Source: Adineta steineri
Lineage: Eukaryota > Rotifera > Eurotatoria > Adinetida > Adinetidae
Assembly: GCA_905250115.1 (NCBI GenBank)
Contig: CAJNOI010000307.1
Span: 19,233-83,232 of the forward strand
Reading direction: 5' to 3'
DNA: 64,000 nt
In this document: positions 27,412 to 39,867 of the stretch, piece after piece
Layout of the letters: each line of letters starts with the position of its first letter
Position numbering within the stretch: position 1 is the first letter of the stretch
The notes under the pieces: model-generated
What the model saw: the letters and a program-made list of their open reading frames with translations, nothing else
The model's database searches: none
What the model was told of the DNA's origin: nothing
Program-made: the position numbers and the translations under genes

Positions 27412-30400
27412 ATTGATATTCTCTATATCTAAAAATATATTTCTTTATGAATTGTACAGAGAAATCAAACATATTAATAAAAATATACATATATTAGACG
27501 CGTCTTTTCATCACTAACATTACGCAAATAAGAATCTTTTTGTAACTGAGACACGTATATATATATATATATCGATAGAAAGTAAAAACTTCCTAAATTC
27601 ATAGACTTTTCTTTTAACTCGAAAACAAGGTAGTAACATGTTTGCACAAAAACAGTCTGTATGTAATGTATGATTTCTTGTTATGTAAATATAATATGCA
27701 TCAATCTTATTCTCAGTTTTTCTTTTTTGTTCTTTTGAAACACAGAACGACAATAAAAAAAAGATCGATTCTATGACACAAAATTTATAAAAAAAATTGT
27801 ATGAATCAATGTCGATGTTGGAATTGTTTTGTTGTTTTCATGATTTTTGAAGCCGACGTCATGTATGAAAATTGTAGGATTTTATAGAAGAAGGATATAT
27901 ATAGTTTATATTTTGATGGGAGCAGTTGGAAATTTTTGATATTTTTCAAAAAAAATAAAAATTGTTACGAAAAATCTTTCGAAGTTTATAATAGTTGTGA
28001 TATACAAAAGAATCGCTTCTGTTAATATGAAGCTGTAACATTATTATCTTACCCTTAAATATGATTTTTATAGAATTTAAGAAGATAATGAATTGTAGGT
28101 TTTACTAGTAAATTCGAAATATTTTAATACATTCATTATTGATAAGAAAAAAGACGTACAAACGACAAAAAAAATTCATTCTAATATTTTATTTGCTTAA
28201 AGATTCTCTAATTTTTGATCGTAATCTAAATGCCTTGATGTTTATGGCTACTTCTTCATTGAAATGACAAATTTTCAAAGAAATTTAAATTACAAAGAGT
28301 CATTTTTGTAATAATATATACATTTTAGTTACTATTGAATTTATAAAAATTACATATAGAAAAATTTGATCACATACCTTTAATTGAAGAATGATTCTAT
28401 TCTTTGAAATCGTCTCTCTTTGTTTCAAAAATTGATTTGTATTTGTAAACAAATAAATACATGCTTTTAAAACGTCCTACTGGCGAGTGTCGTACTCAAG
28501 TTATTTCGTACTTTATATTTTCTAAGAAAAGAATTTGTTTTCTAGTTTACACACGCAAACAAATATTACTAGTCTAATACACTTATATTAACTAAAACTA
28601 TACAATTTTTACTAATATAAATTAACAAACAAAATACTGAACAGATAAATCTATACCTTTAAGAAAATATTTTTACTACAGGAATGAATATATAAAATGT
28701 TTATTCATACGTTTTGTAACCATATATATAGTAAATCTTAATAGAGAAATGTAAACTAAATTCAAAAGTATAGACAATTAAAAAATAATGCAATTTCGAT
28801 CTCTTCACTATTTATATTTATTTATATGAAGACCTCTTTTTTGAAAAAAGAAAATATCGATCAAATCATGCATATTATTTTTTGTACCCAAAATCATAAT
28901 TTACACTTCAAGATTTTATATAAATAGTTTCTTTTGTTCATGTCAAATAAAATCCTAGTTAAACGAATGAATATTCACGAAAACATACAATAATCATGCA
29001 GTTTTATATTAAAGATCTGCTTATGTCAATATTAATCATAAAATTTAGTTTATTTACTATACATATAAATTGAGAACTTTAACGAAAATGGTGTTTAAAA
29101 ATTTGAATGAATGTTATTGTTATTGCTTTTACTATTTTCGCTTCCTTTTTTCTGTCTAGAACAATATTAAAAAACAAACGTACTGTTCGATTGTTTTTCA
29201 TCTGACACTTTCATTTTTCAATAAAAATGAAAATCATCGTTTTTTTCTTTATTTTGTTAAAAGACACATAGACAGAAATTAAAAAATAACAGATGACACA
29301 CCATATAAATATTTTCTAGTTCCAACTTAACTATTATAAAAATTAAATGGTTAACGAATTCTTATACTGTTTTCGAAATATTTTAATTATTAAAACAATG
29401 AAAAATGATTTTTTCTTTCTTTAAATTTAAACATGAATCATTTTATTGATGAAAGAATATTTAATGTAATTTCATAAAAAAAATCCGTGAAAACCACCAG
29501 TTATAAATTGATATTTCGCTATAGATACTACCTCTTCGTTATCAAAAATGTTATTGAATAATATTATCTTAAGGACATAGTATGTTTTTAGCAAAAATCA
29601 AATTTATATAGAACTGCTTGCTGAAAAACAGAATCCTTATCTTGTTCTTTTTTCTGATGAACGACGTATTTATTATTTAGTATCAAATGAGAAGCAAATA
29701 CAATCAAACTAGTATGCACGTGTACTATAAATGAGTTCATTTGATTTTCAAGTGTTAATAAGCAACGAACGATTGAAGTGTAGATTAATTATCGTACTTT
29801 AATACAGAGTATTATCTTGAACTGAGTGTTGATTAGTCTTATATGTTTTGCAATTCATATACCAACTAGTAGTATGCTTTCTAGTAAATGCAATGAAGTA
29901 AAAATTCAATTATTTTCTGCGAAGGTCAAGAGAAGAAGTGGTAGAAATGTTTATAACCTGATTGATTTTTATTTCGATTAAGTTTTTTTTCGTATATGTG
30001 CAACTGTAATACATAGTTTATACTTTTTTTGAGTATAATAAAGAATTAATAAACTACTATTAAGTTGGAATATTTTATATATGTTAATAATTAAAGTATG
30101 TAGAATTATGATATGACTTAATATTTACTAATTAATTCATTATACCCATCAGGGTATACGTAACCACTTTCCACTTATTAACAATATAAAAGTGTAAGAG
30201 TCTCAATAATGTGAAAAATCTTTATATCTCAAATGAATCTGTCAATCAACGAGATAAATAAGACATCATTAAGAGTAAATTATTTGCAATAGAAATATCT
30301 AACTGTATGAGAGAAAATATGGAATCTTCTTCTCGTAATAAAATTAAAAATGATATTATCTTGAATATAATCAGAATTTAATGACATTCATTTGCAAAAG

Positions 30401-30882
30401 ATATAAGTCACTCTTAATAAAATATCAAACGAGCACGTAAGTATTATTATTTCTACTCAGGTTACCTTTGAGTCCAGATACATAAATATTATAATTACAC
30501 ATATGATCGTTTCACGTTGACATCATACTCATCTTCAATTTAGAGAAAAAAATGTGAAATTGTAGGTCTGAGAATTGAATAGGATGTACTGAACTCTAAC
30601 GTGCTTTATATCAAATTGAATTCATAGCTACTCGACAATAAAAACATGTTTCAGCTTGTAACAGAAATAAAAAATAATTTATTTATTTTCATTTGCATTA
30701 TTGAAAATTACTTAAATAAGAGTTACATCTATTGTTTCATAAGAAAAAATATCATTCTTATTTTATCTAAATAAATATGATATATTATCATAATGAAAAT
30801 TGCCTAGGAAAATTATAATATGAACTTTTCTTTTCTTTATCATTCGATGTTCATTAACAAAATATACAAGCGTGTATACAAA
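27412..30882. other. Long gene-poor stretch
   Basis: About 3.5 kb, very AT-rich, with frequent stops in all six frames. It starts with a likely splice acceptor or leader site before adhesion GPCR 2 (revcomp TATTTTTAG at about 27429). A small palindrome TATACCC-ATCA-GGGTATA lies near 30141-30158. I see no convincing protein gene, tRNA or mobile element. Confidence 0.5.
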
Positions 30883-31284
30883 TCAACCCCATTTGAAAAT
30901 CGAATCAATGTCACTTGAACGATAGTCACTATCTAGAAAGTCATCATAATATTTTGCTGAAACAGGATATTTTAAAAATATATCTCGCAATCGTTCTGCA
31001 GCCAAACGACATTCACGACTTGATGCACAATCTGTTAAGTATTTACGACGAATAGGTTCAGCTTCGTCTAAAACTGAAAAAAGGAAAAAAAAAGTATGAA
31101 AGAAATGTTAAAAATATAATGGTAAAGAATTATTACTTTCTTTCCAGCCTGGTTCATTTGGTACTGTCCATTCATGACCATGTACAACTATTTTTTGTGT
31201 ACGTGGTCGACATTCAATGATAGTTAACTGGAGAACAATGAAATACACGCAAATAACAAATGATATAAGATTGAATTTAGACAT
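30883..31284 (-). CDS. Small secreted protein of unknown function
   Basis: Two exons join in frame to about 112 residues. Exon 1 (31284 to about 31137) starts with a signal peptide (MSKFNLISFVICVYFIVLQL) and continues CRPRTQKIVVHGHEWTV, PNEPGWKE. A short intron (donor GTAATA, acceptor TTTTTTCAG near 31074) leads to exon 2: ILDEAEPIRRKYLTD, CASSREC, RLAAERLRDIFLKYP, ending DIDSIFKWG. The mature part has three cysteines (one just after the leader, two in CASSREC) and several dibasic sites. The upstream TTTCATTTCAG ten bases before the ATG is a possible splice acceptor. I do not recognise the family; a peptide-hormone precursor or other secreted factor is possible, but there is no clear amidation repeat. 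Confidence 0.65.
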
Positions 31285-32676
31285 TTTTTTTCTAACGCTG
31301 AAATGAAAGAAAAAAGTGGCTTATGTACAATTTCGTTGATAGCTGCTTGACGAATAATGGAAGACACATAAGTGTTGTCAACAAACAAAAAATCACAAAC
31401 AGCGAAACTTTTTTTTCTCAAAAATCACTGTTTTCGTGGGTGTCTTAATCATATATTAAAGCAGACGTAGAAAAAAAATCATGTTTTTGACCTTGAACAG
31501 CATAAACAAAACGAGATTGAAATCAGAACACTCGAAATAATATATTTATATAAACCCTATTGATGATTAAAAAAACGAATTTTCTTCTTATATTAAATTA
31601 AAATTAGAATAGTGCTTGATTTTTTTATTAGTCGTGCTAGTATAAGAACTAATTGTAATTATTTGAAATAAAAACTGATCTAGTTTTTGTGTCTATTAAT
31701 ATAAATGTGTATGACTCAGATGATAAAATAATCTATTAGTTTATCGGTACATGCTTACTTACAGGAGTGATAAAGAATTCTTGGATTATATCTGAAATGT
31801 GGAAAAATTATTGGGTCAAAGAAAATATTTAGCATTACTTTATATACTCAACAAGATTAAAAAGTTTCTCTCTCTCTATGAGCATTTACGTGATGTATTT
31901 TTCATGAATAACAAGATAAATATTATGTCTCTGATTTTTTTTTATATACTACAATAACAAATTAGTATTTATTCCTTTCCTCACCTACGTTTCCGTTTTC
32001 TCGATGAAACTAAAAGCCTATTGACATATAGTAAATATTACATATTTGTGATATTTACTTTTAATGAATGAGTAGAAATTAAATAAATAAGTTGACATGA
32101 TGTGATAAGTAGAAATCTATAGTAAGCATTTAGTCAAGGTTATTAAATATTATTATTATAAAACAAGGACAGTATATATCAACAGTTTATTTCAATTGAT
32201 AAAAATGACTCGTTATACAGAATAAATCATATACTTTACAAGACTGTTAATAATTTTCTTTGTTTTGCAAACATCAAATCATGTCTATCGGAAGGAAATC
32301 ATAATTTAAAGGTAATTTGAATAGGATCCAATGTTCCTCCTCTGCATTAATCATTAACACAGCTGATATAATGCAACTATATACGTTGTTGACATTATAC
32401 TTAATTCCCTGGGCGGCAGAAAACATGATTTTCTGATTATTTTTCAATATGATGAATCAAGATAGTGAACTGAGCTGGAATTCTTTTGACATCTTATTAT
32501 AAATTTCATTCGTTTCAAGTCTATTTATTCTTTTAAACTAAATATAATACATTTCAAAAGATTAGTATATTTAATTTATTAATAACACCAAGAAAAAAAA
32601 AATGTTTATTATGAATATATATATGTATAAAAATAATTGGTAATTTTCACAGAAGATTGCCAAATACAAGAGAAGA
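31285..32676. other. Spacer between the small secreted gene and ABHD4-like gene
   Basis: About 1.4 kb of AT-rich sequence. It must hold the promoter of the small secreted gene and the 3' flank of the lipase gene. No gene, RNA or element can be supported. Confidence 0.55.
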
Positions 32677-34531
32677 TTAATCTTTATTGAGTAGAATTCT
32701 TTTTAGATACATTTCAAATTCTACTGCTGCATCAGCATAAATCTAAAAATAAAAAATAAATTTTAAACTGTTAGGATTATATAAGGTTTAAAATATACAT
32801 GATGTCCAGCTCCTTTAACGGTTTCAACAAAAACATTTTGACGTTTTTCCTGAATAATAAAAGATGATTCACTTGTGATCCATGATTGATCACCATGAAG
32901 AAAATATATTGGAGTTCGTTCATCTAATAAATGAATTCGATCAACCATTGGTTCTAATAAAATAAAATATTTATATAACAGAAAAAAAGAAGAAGTCAAT
33001 TGCGAACCTTTTGCCCATGCAAAACAATCACAGATAGTTCGAAATGCTTGTTCACCAGTAGGTATTTGTGCATTACAATGATATAAATATACTAATATAC
33101 GATCATCATCAAATAATTTTTCAAATTTCGTCCGAAGATCTGGCCGAAAATATTTTATAACTGGCACACCTTATAAAAAAAACAAAGAAAAACTCTTCGT
33201 TTATTTTTTTATTATAAATGATGAGGTTACCAAGTGGTCCAGCAGCACGAAGTCCAGTCAGTGGTGAAAGTTTCATCATAACCGATGAAAATGATCTCAT
33301 CCATGTAGGTACACGTTGGAAACGACCTGTTTGCCAAATATTTTCAGGTCGACGTGCAAAACCCCATGGATCAATTAATACAAGTTGTTTTATATATTTT
33401 GAATATTTTAATGCATAAGAAGCACTTATATATCCTCCAAAACTATGACCGAGAAGAATAAATTCTTCATTTAAGCCCATTCCTTTTCTCCAATCTTCGA
33501 TCATATTAATAATTTGATCTTCAACTTCATGTGGATCAAGACTAAATATTGGTCGGCTACTACGTCCAAAACCTGGTAAATCAATAGCGTAAACAGGTCG
33601 ATCTGCACATAATTGATCGAAATTTAAACTCCATAAACCAACACCTCCACCAAAACCATGAAGAAGAACAATCGGAGTATTGTTTAAAGATAAATTTGAA
33701 TAAACTGTCCAGATTCTTTCCTTATCATTCGCTACAGGTACATAACGACCATTAAATCGAGATTTTAATATTGAAAATACTTGTTTTTCAGCTTGTTCAA
33801 GTAGTTTCGGACTGGTATTATTCCATGCTAATCGTCGTAATGAATCGATTGTTGAAAAACGACTAAAATAAATATTTTTGTAAATCATTTCATTTCACTT
33901 CATTATTTTTTTTTGGAATTCAAACTCGTAATTTTTGTATATGTCTCTAATAGCTTAGATATCTGATAGGATTTATACGACTTTAAACGATTTTAATACT
34001 CATGGTATCTGTAGCAGAAAGGAAAACATTCAATGTTTAACGTGATCATTTAAAGTCGTTCGAAAAGATAGTTAGTAAAATATTTTAATGTTCACCTGTA
34101 TTAGTACACCTTTTATCATTGTAGTCATTTGAAATTAGTTTGCTAAAATGGAAGATGATACTTTTTTTTCTAACTAAGTTTTATATTTCAAGCGTCACTT
34201 CTCTTTACGATAATGACTAAACTAAATATGAATAAAATATAACATACTTTCGAAAAGCTATTCGACGTGTTCGTTTTAATTGTAATAGGCTATATGATGA
34301 TAGGCTATATGATGATCTGAAGAATTTAATAGCAATTATAGAAATTATATGTTTGGTTTATTAAAATACAAACTTCCGAAATTTAGTACTTGGTTCATTA
34401 TGTGCTAGTGCTTTTTTCATATCAGCATAATCAAACATTGATAATGATATCATTTGATCAATGGCATGTGATGGAGATGATGGTTCACTATCACCATTTT
34501 CAGAACATTTCCAACAATTATACATGGACAT
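32677..34531 (-). CDS. ABHD4: Alpha/beta-hydrolase of the ABHD4/ABHD5 family, catalytic form
   Basis: ABHD4 hydrolyses N-acyl phospholipids; its sister ABHD5 is an inactive activator of ATGL. The sequence has the family fold: oxyanion-side HGFGGGVGLWS, nucleophile elbow LLGHSFGGYISA, LIDPWGFARRP, GLRAAGPLG, YLYHCNAQIPTGE, and the catalytic His in VKGAGHH followed by IYAD. The serine in GHSFGG argues for ABHD4-like activity, because vertebrate ABHD5 has Asn there. The start at 34531 gives MSMYNCWKCSENGD; exon 1 joins (phase 2) a small exon coding SSYSLSSYSLLQLKRTRR, then the main exon at about 33867. A further three short introns split the 3' half. Stop at 32677-32679. The five-residue unit SSYSL is present twice in tandem. 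Faces the F-box-like gene head to head. Confidence 0.85.
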
Positions 34532-35581
34532 TATTTTGTATTTTATCTAAAATAAAATAAATTCGATTTAATAACAAATTATTAGTATACATATATTCAA
34601 GTACAACTCAAAAATATTTATTACTTAATATATATTATCGTACAGTTTTATACATTTTTTCTATATTTCTATCGAATCGTGATGAATAACAAAAACTAAA
34701 TCTATTCGATAAATAATATTGATACTCAATATTAAAGAGTCAAGTTTATTTTATGATGACTATCATCATGAATAATAATTTAAAGGCGAATGGAGGCTTC
34801 GAATTATTCATATGAAACGACTATTACTGAAAAAATAACTTCCTTTTTTTCAACTTACCCGAATATCGATTATATAATTCAAAAAAAAAGTGAATCACTC
34901 AAACTATCAAGTTAGTATACTTATATTTTCATAGACACAACAAGTATCTGCGAACAAATAGCGATACAATATTCTATAGGACGCGAAATACTCGATGACG
35001 TTCGATCAGGTATACGAAAAGGGTATAAAACGGTAAACGTTTTTTGCGTGACTGGAGGATTTCAAATAAATACATACGTCATTATCATTAACGTCATGAG
35101 TGAAACTAACTGGTTGCTTATGTTTTTAACGGAGTTTTATCTGTCATCGAACGTCATTAGAAAAACATAATTGACTATTGCTATTTTTGCCAGGTTTTTG
35201 AAATGCTTGATTTATTTTGTATTCCTTTTAACATGACAATCTACAGGTTGCATTTATACACGTGGGTGCGACATGCACAGTTTTCGTTAAGTAATATGTA
35301 ATGTTAATGAGTGATAGACGACGTCACCTTTATTATAATTTGAATTTCATGAGTTCGACCTCAATTCGTACTTTTAATATGATAATAACTTAATTATTAA
35401 AATTAGCGATGCGCGAAGCCGTAGTTCCTTTAATAATTATACGATTGGTTGAATCCATAACATATGACAAGCAATAAAAATAATAGTATTACTCATAGAT
35501 TATTATGAAAATTGAAATAAGAAATAAATTCGTTTCGATCTAAAATATTTTTTTTACTATTGTTTTTTATTTCATACTGAT
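34532..35581. other. Divergent promoter region between ABHD4-like and F-box-like genes
   Basis: About 1.05 kb between two genes transcribed away from each other, so both promoters should lie here. AT-rich, without a recognisable TATA box or element that I would single out. Confidence 0.55.
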
Positions 35582-37252
35582 ATGTCTACTGTATATCTTA
35601 ATACATTACCTATTGAAATTCTTTATCATATTATTGATTATCTTGATATTGAAACAATTTTCTTTTCATTTCGTTCTGTTTGTAAACATTTCTATTCGAT
35701 TGTAAATTCTTATAATAATTATGATTTTAATTTTGAATCAATATCAAAATCAAATTTTAATATTATTTGTCGTATGATTCCATTTGAACAAGTTATTTCA
35801 TTAACATTATCGAATAAAGATAAAACTCATGGTCAAATACCATTATTTCTTTCATTATTTAATCTTACTCAATTTAATCGATTGCGTTCATTAAAACTTA
35901 TTCAAATTGAAGATAATGATTTAAAACTATTTTTAAATTCTATTATTCATTTATCATCATTAATTTCTTTCTCAATTGATTTACAAACATTAAATATTCG
36001 TAAAAATACTTCATTAAATCTTCTATCATCAACTATAAATGATCATTCATTTCAACAACTTGATTTAAATATGTGGCCAAAGGATATGACTGAATTTCAA
36101 TGGTCTATTAATTCTACTATAAATTATCTTCGAATTCGAAATAGTATAACAATCAAACAATTCTATATTATTCTTCAACATTGTCCTTGTTTACAAACAA
36201 TGATTTTAAAAGATTTCAATATTGATGATAATAGTGAATATGTTCCAACAGATATACAATTTTTTCAATTAAAATCTTTAACATGTATGAATGGTCGTAT
36301 CGAGATGTCTAAAATCGAGCAATGTCTTTCGTTAATACCAAAACTGATTCATCTGAAATTAATTGGTCATGGAAGTTTATTTAATTCAACATTTGATGGT
36401 TATCGATGGGAGCAAATTTTTCTAGATAAATTACCATTATTAAAAAAATTTGAATTTTTTATTTCAGTTTTAACTGATGTTCATTTTGATACAAATAATA
36501 TTAAACAAATAATTTCGTTTTTTCAAACACCGTTTTGGCTTAATGAAAAACAATGTTTTGTTATATGTGATTATATTATTTATTTACATAAACTTATACT
36601 TTATTCAATACCAATATGTCATAATCATTTTGAATATTATTCAAATTTAAATAAAGTTTCGGCTTCAAATTTTCTTATGAAAGATAAGAATTCATTAATA
36701 ATGAATAATATTAAACAATTAGATTTAGATTTAAGTCAAGTTATAAATAATAATGAAAATTCTTTATCATTTCAAAATGTTAATGAATTAATTATTGGAA
36801 TTAATGGTGAATGGCCAAAAGATTCATTAACATTTCTTTCAACAACGATTAATCTTCTAAATCTTGTTAAACTTTCATTATCTGTTCATTTTTCTCATGA
36901 ATATATGCCAAGTATTATTTCCGGTACAAATAAATTACTTAAATATGCAGTTAATATTCATACATTAGCTTTATTTGATTATTTAGCTCCACAGAATTGT
37001 ACAACAAATATGGAAACAGTATGTTTAATATTAACTTCAAATATAAAACATCTACATATTCGAGTAAAAAATAGTGATGATATGAAATATATTATTGATA
37101 ATGTTAAATATTTAAAAAGTGTTACATTTGAATATCCACAAAATTTCATGTTTCATCATCAAGATTGTATTGATTATTTATCTGTTTTAAAAGAAGTTTC
37201 ATCAATATGGGAATGTCAATATGCTTTACATGTATGGTTGAGTCAAAATTAA
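35582..37252 (+). CDS. Intronless F-box-like protein with leucine-rich body
   Basis: A single open frame of 556 residues. The N-terminus (LNTLPIEILYHIIDYLDIET then SFRSVCKHFYSIV) has the F-box pattern LP-E-L--I--YL----L----VCK-F, which binds SKP1 in SCF ubiquitin ligases. The body repeats leucine-rich stretches (FNRLRSLKLIQI, HCPCLQTMILKDF, LSLIPKLIHLKLIG) like degenerate LRRs. The gene has no introns, while every other long gene here has several. Codon use is strongly AT-ended, like its neighbours. Large families of such intronless F-box genes are known in bdelloids, as I recall, which would fit, but substrate and partners cannot be read from sequence. Confidence 0.7.
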   Translation: MSTVYLNTLPIEILYHIIDYLDIETIFFSFRSVCKHFYSIVNSYNNYDFNFESISKSNFNIICRMIPFEQVISLTLSNKDKTHGQIPLFLSLFNLTQFNRLRSLKLIQIEDNDLKLFLNSIIHLSSLISFSIDLQTLNIRKNTSLNLLSSTINDHSFQQLDLNMWPKDMTEFQWSINSTINYLRIRNSITIKQFYIILQHCPCLQTMILKDFNIDDNSEYVPTDIQFFQLKSLTCMNGRIEMSKIEQCLSLIPKLIHLKLIGHGSLFNSTFDGYRWEQIFLDKLPLLKKFEFFISVLTDVHFDTNNIKQIISFFQTPFWLNEKQCFVICDYIIYLHKLILYSIPICHNHFEYYSNLNKVSASNFLMKDKNSLIMNNIKQLDLDLSQVINNNENSLSFQNVNELIIGINGEWPKDSLTFLSTTINLLNLVKLSLSVHFSHEYMPSIISGTNKLLKYAVNIHTLALFDYLAPQNCTTNMETVCLILTSNIKHLHIRVKNSDDMKYIIDNVKYLKSVTFEYPQNFMFHHQDCIDYLSVLKEVSSIWECQYALHVWLSQN

Positions 37253-38235
37253 GATTATATTTTTTTGATTTTTTTAAATAAATCTAGAAGATAGAATAAT
37301 CTACTTTATAATTGCATGAACATTTAGTATGTTTTTTTAACGTATGGATAGCTAAAATTATAAAGAAAAAGTACAAATCATATGAAACAATTCTTATCTA
37401 GTTCAAGTCTTATAATTTGTTTTAAACACTCTTGAATGTCTACTAACATAATAACATGGCAATAAATTATACACAATCAGTAACATAAAAAACAGGTAGC
37501 AGAGGCGTATCCGCAATGGGACGTGACACTCCTCTGCTTTTGGAATTTATTAATATTACGCCCATTCTTGATTTCGGCACGCCTCTAGTATTACGATGCT
37601 TAAGAAGAATTTATAAAGACGTAACTAGCAAGGATCTTATCGACTGAATTAAGAAATACAACACATGATAAGAGACAGTCTATAGATATGAAAAGTAATT
37701 TGTTCATTTATAGTAAAAATAAAAATATAGTTAATTTCATTTTTTACGAAAAATTTTCTAATTTCATAATAGTTTAAATGATGTCACTAGTGAACAATCA
37801 ACACCTACACTCATTTTTTTATTGGGTTTCTTTATTCTCCTATCTTCATTTTCTCGACAAAATTTTAATCTTTCTTACTTATTATTATTATTCATAATTT
37901 TTTATTTAAAACATGGATACTTCTTTCGACATACTGCCTAATATATTATATAAATGATTTTAATGGTGTAAAATCTTCAGATATTTTGTCCTCTAGGACA
38001 TATCTTATATAAATTCAATAAAATTATGAATCACATTTATATATTCTAAACTACCTTATCTATTTCTTCAAATACAAATGGATTTTCATGTTACAGATGT
38101 AATACGAAATTTTTTTATTAACATTAAATAATGATATATATTCAAGTAAGAGAGAAAAATATTCTTTCGTTAATCGAATCAACAATTATTTTCTTTCTAT
38201 TTTTAATGATTCATCATTTAGTTTTGTAGATAAAA
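37253..38235. other. Spacer before the GTPBP10 cluster
   Basis: About 980 bp. It contains a less AT-rich 90-bp patch at 37499-37588 listed separately, and ends with TTTTGTAG at 38222-38229, seven bases before the GTPBP10 start codon. No gene is seen. Confidence 0.55.
37499..37588. repeat. Possible short terminal-inverted-repeat element (hAT-like ends)
   Basis: The left end GCAGAGGCGTATCCGCAATGGG and the reverse complement of the right end CTAGAGGCGTGCCGAAATCA share AGAGGCGT and following bases. The patch is GC-richer than its surroundings. The end sequence resembles hAT-type termini of the CAGRGGCGGATCC kind as I recall them. No target-site duplication is visible and the element is very short, so this is tentative. 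Confidence 0.3.
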
Positions 38236-39846
38236 ATGTTTTTAACACGTTGTTTATATAAAATAACTGAACAAGATCTGGGTCGCCATTTAAATTTACC
38301 ATTTATTGATAAACTTCGTGTTTATGTCCGTGGCGGTCGAGGTGGAACTGGTTTAAAAAAATATGGTGGAATTGGAGGACAAGGCGGAAATGTTCTTGTA
38401 CGTGGTAAACGTCATTTAACATTGAAAAATATTTATGAAAAAAATTTAACTAAACGTTATCTTGCACCGGATGGTGAAAATAGTCAAAAAATGCGTTTAA
38501 ATGCAATGTCCGGCGAAAATTTAACAATTCATGTACCATTAGGTATACAAATTTTACGTGATAATGGTGAATTAATTGATGAAATCAATGATATCGATGA
38601 TGAATGTATTGTAGCACATGGTGGTGAAGGTGGAAATTACAAAACATTTTTTCAGGGGCAACCAGGTGAAACAGCCATGGTGAATTTTGACTTGAAATTA
38701 TTAGCAGATGTTGGGTTAGTAAAAAATATTATTATTATTTATTTGAGTCAGATATATAAATGGTCTCTTATACAATTTTGGAATTTTAAGAAAAATTCTA
38801 TGCCGTTTTACATTTCAAGTGTATAGAAAAGATAAGAAAGGAAGAAGGAGGAGGTAATAAAATTCTTGCTGTATATTTAATCAGTATCTACAATTTGATG
38901 CTATGAACCGTGTTTGATATGTTTATCCTATTATAAATTTGAATAAAAAGAAGAGGAAATTTCATATTCATCAAGGACGCTAATCTTTTCAGTAGACAGA
39001 AGGAAATTATCAAGAGAGAGTGTTTATTCAGAGGCTAATTATATTCCCTAACGCTTACACATATTTTATTCGGAAGCTATGTAACTAACTCTCTTGATGA
39101 TAAAATCGAATATATCAAGTAACTCGGAAAACAAAAGTCCGGAGAAGGGTAGCCCATACCTATACACCCACTCTCGAAATAGAAGTTTAAACTAATCTAT
39201 TGATTTCTATTTTAGTTTCGTTGGTTATCCAAATGCTGGTAAATCAACACTTCTTTCAATGCTTTCTCGTACACAACCAGCTATTTCACCTGTTCCATTC
39301 ACTACTCTACATCCTCAAATAGGTACTGTTGTATTTGATGATGGTCGTTCATTTAGTATAGCTGATTTACCTGGTCTTATCGAAGGATCACATATTAAAA
39401 TGGGACTTGGTTCTCGTTTTCTTAAACATACATTACGTTCAAAAATTCTCCTATTTGTAATTGATATTAATGGATTTCAATTAGAAATTCGTTCACCATT
39501 ACGATCTGCATTTGATTCAATTGTATTTTTAACCAAAGAACTTGAATTATACGAACCATCATTACTTCATAAACCAGCTATACTTGCAATAAATAAAATT
39601 GATCAATTAGAAGATAAAACGAAATTAAACGAATTTTATTATTCATTAAATAATTATAAAGAAATTCTAAAAAATGATTATGAAGAAAAATGGTGTCCAA
39701 AGAATTTTTTTCATTTTGAACATATTGTTGAAATAGCTGGTAAATATGGTACCAATTGTGATCATTTATGTTCTTTATTAAGACGTTCACTTGATGAACA
39801 TTCAGATAGGAACAATACAAAAATTAAATTTTCATCATCATTCTAG
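38236..39846 (+). CDS. GTPBP10: Obg-family mitochondrial GTPase GTPBP10
   Basis: GTPBP10 (ObgH2) is a GTPase for late assembly of the mitochondrial large ribosomal subunit. Exon 1 holds the glycine-rich Obg domain: FIDKLRVYVRGGRGGTGL, GGIGGQGGNVLVRG, VAHGGEGGNYKTFF. A 501-bp intron (38715-39215, GTTAGT donor, TTTTAG acceptor) splits G1 exactly at ADVG|FVGYPNAGKST. Then G2 region PFTTLHPQIG, G3 IADLPGLIEGSHI, LLFVIDINGFQLE, and G4 LAINKIDQLED. DLPGLIEGSHIKMGLG and FQHI-like FEHIVEIAG favour GTPBP10 over MTG2. Total about 353 residues, near the family size; the start at 38236 leaves a short N-terminus suited to a mitochondrial leader. The stop TAG is itself part of a TTCTAG acceptor-like site for the next gene. 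Confidence 0.9.
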
Positions 39847-39867
39847 ATTATAATAAAGAAAACGAAT
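39841..39867 (+). promoter_or_regulatory. Intercistronic junction GTPBP10/PCID2, candidate trans-splice acceptor
   Basis: Only 21 bp separate the GTPBP10 stop (39844-39846) from the PCID2 ATG (39868). CATTCTAG, whose TAG is the stop codon, is followed by ATTATAATAAAG and then the start. There is no room for an ordinary promoter, so co-transcription with processing at this site is likely, unless PCID2 is transcribed from a promoter inside GTPBP10. Confidence 0.45.

Noticed and set aside
30141..30158. Palindrome TATACCC-ATCA-GGGTATA
   Set aside because: A single 7-bp stem in 3.5 kb of AT-rich sequence is not remarkable without a partner site or gene.
32677..34531. ABHD5 (CGI-58) as the identity of the hydrolase
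   Set aside because: The nucleophile serine is present in GHSFGG, whereas vertebrate ABHD5 has Asn at this position; the catalytic ABHD4 form is preferred, although invertebrates may have one ancestral gene.
38715..39215. GTPBP10 intron as a transposon insertion, based on ATCAAGAGAG/CTCTCTTGAT inverted pair
   Set aside because: The inverted match is only about 10-12 bp and not at the intron ends; too weak to call an element.
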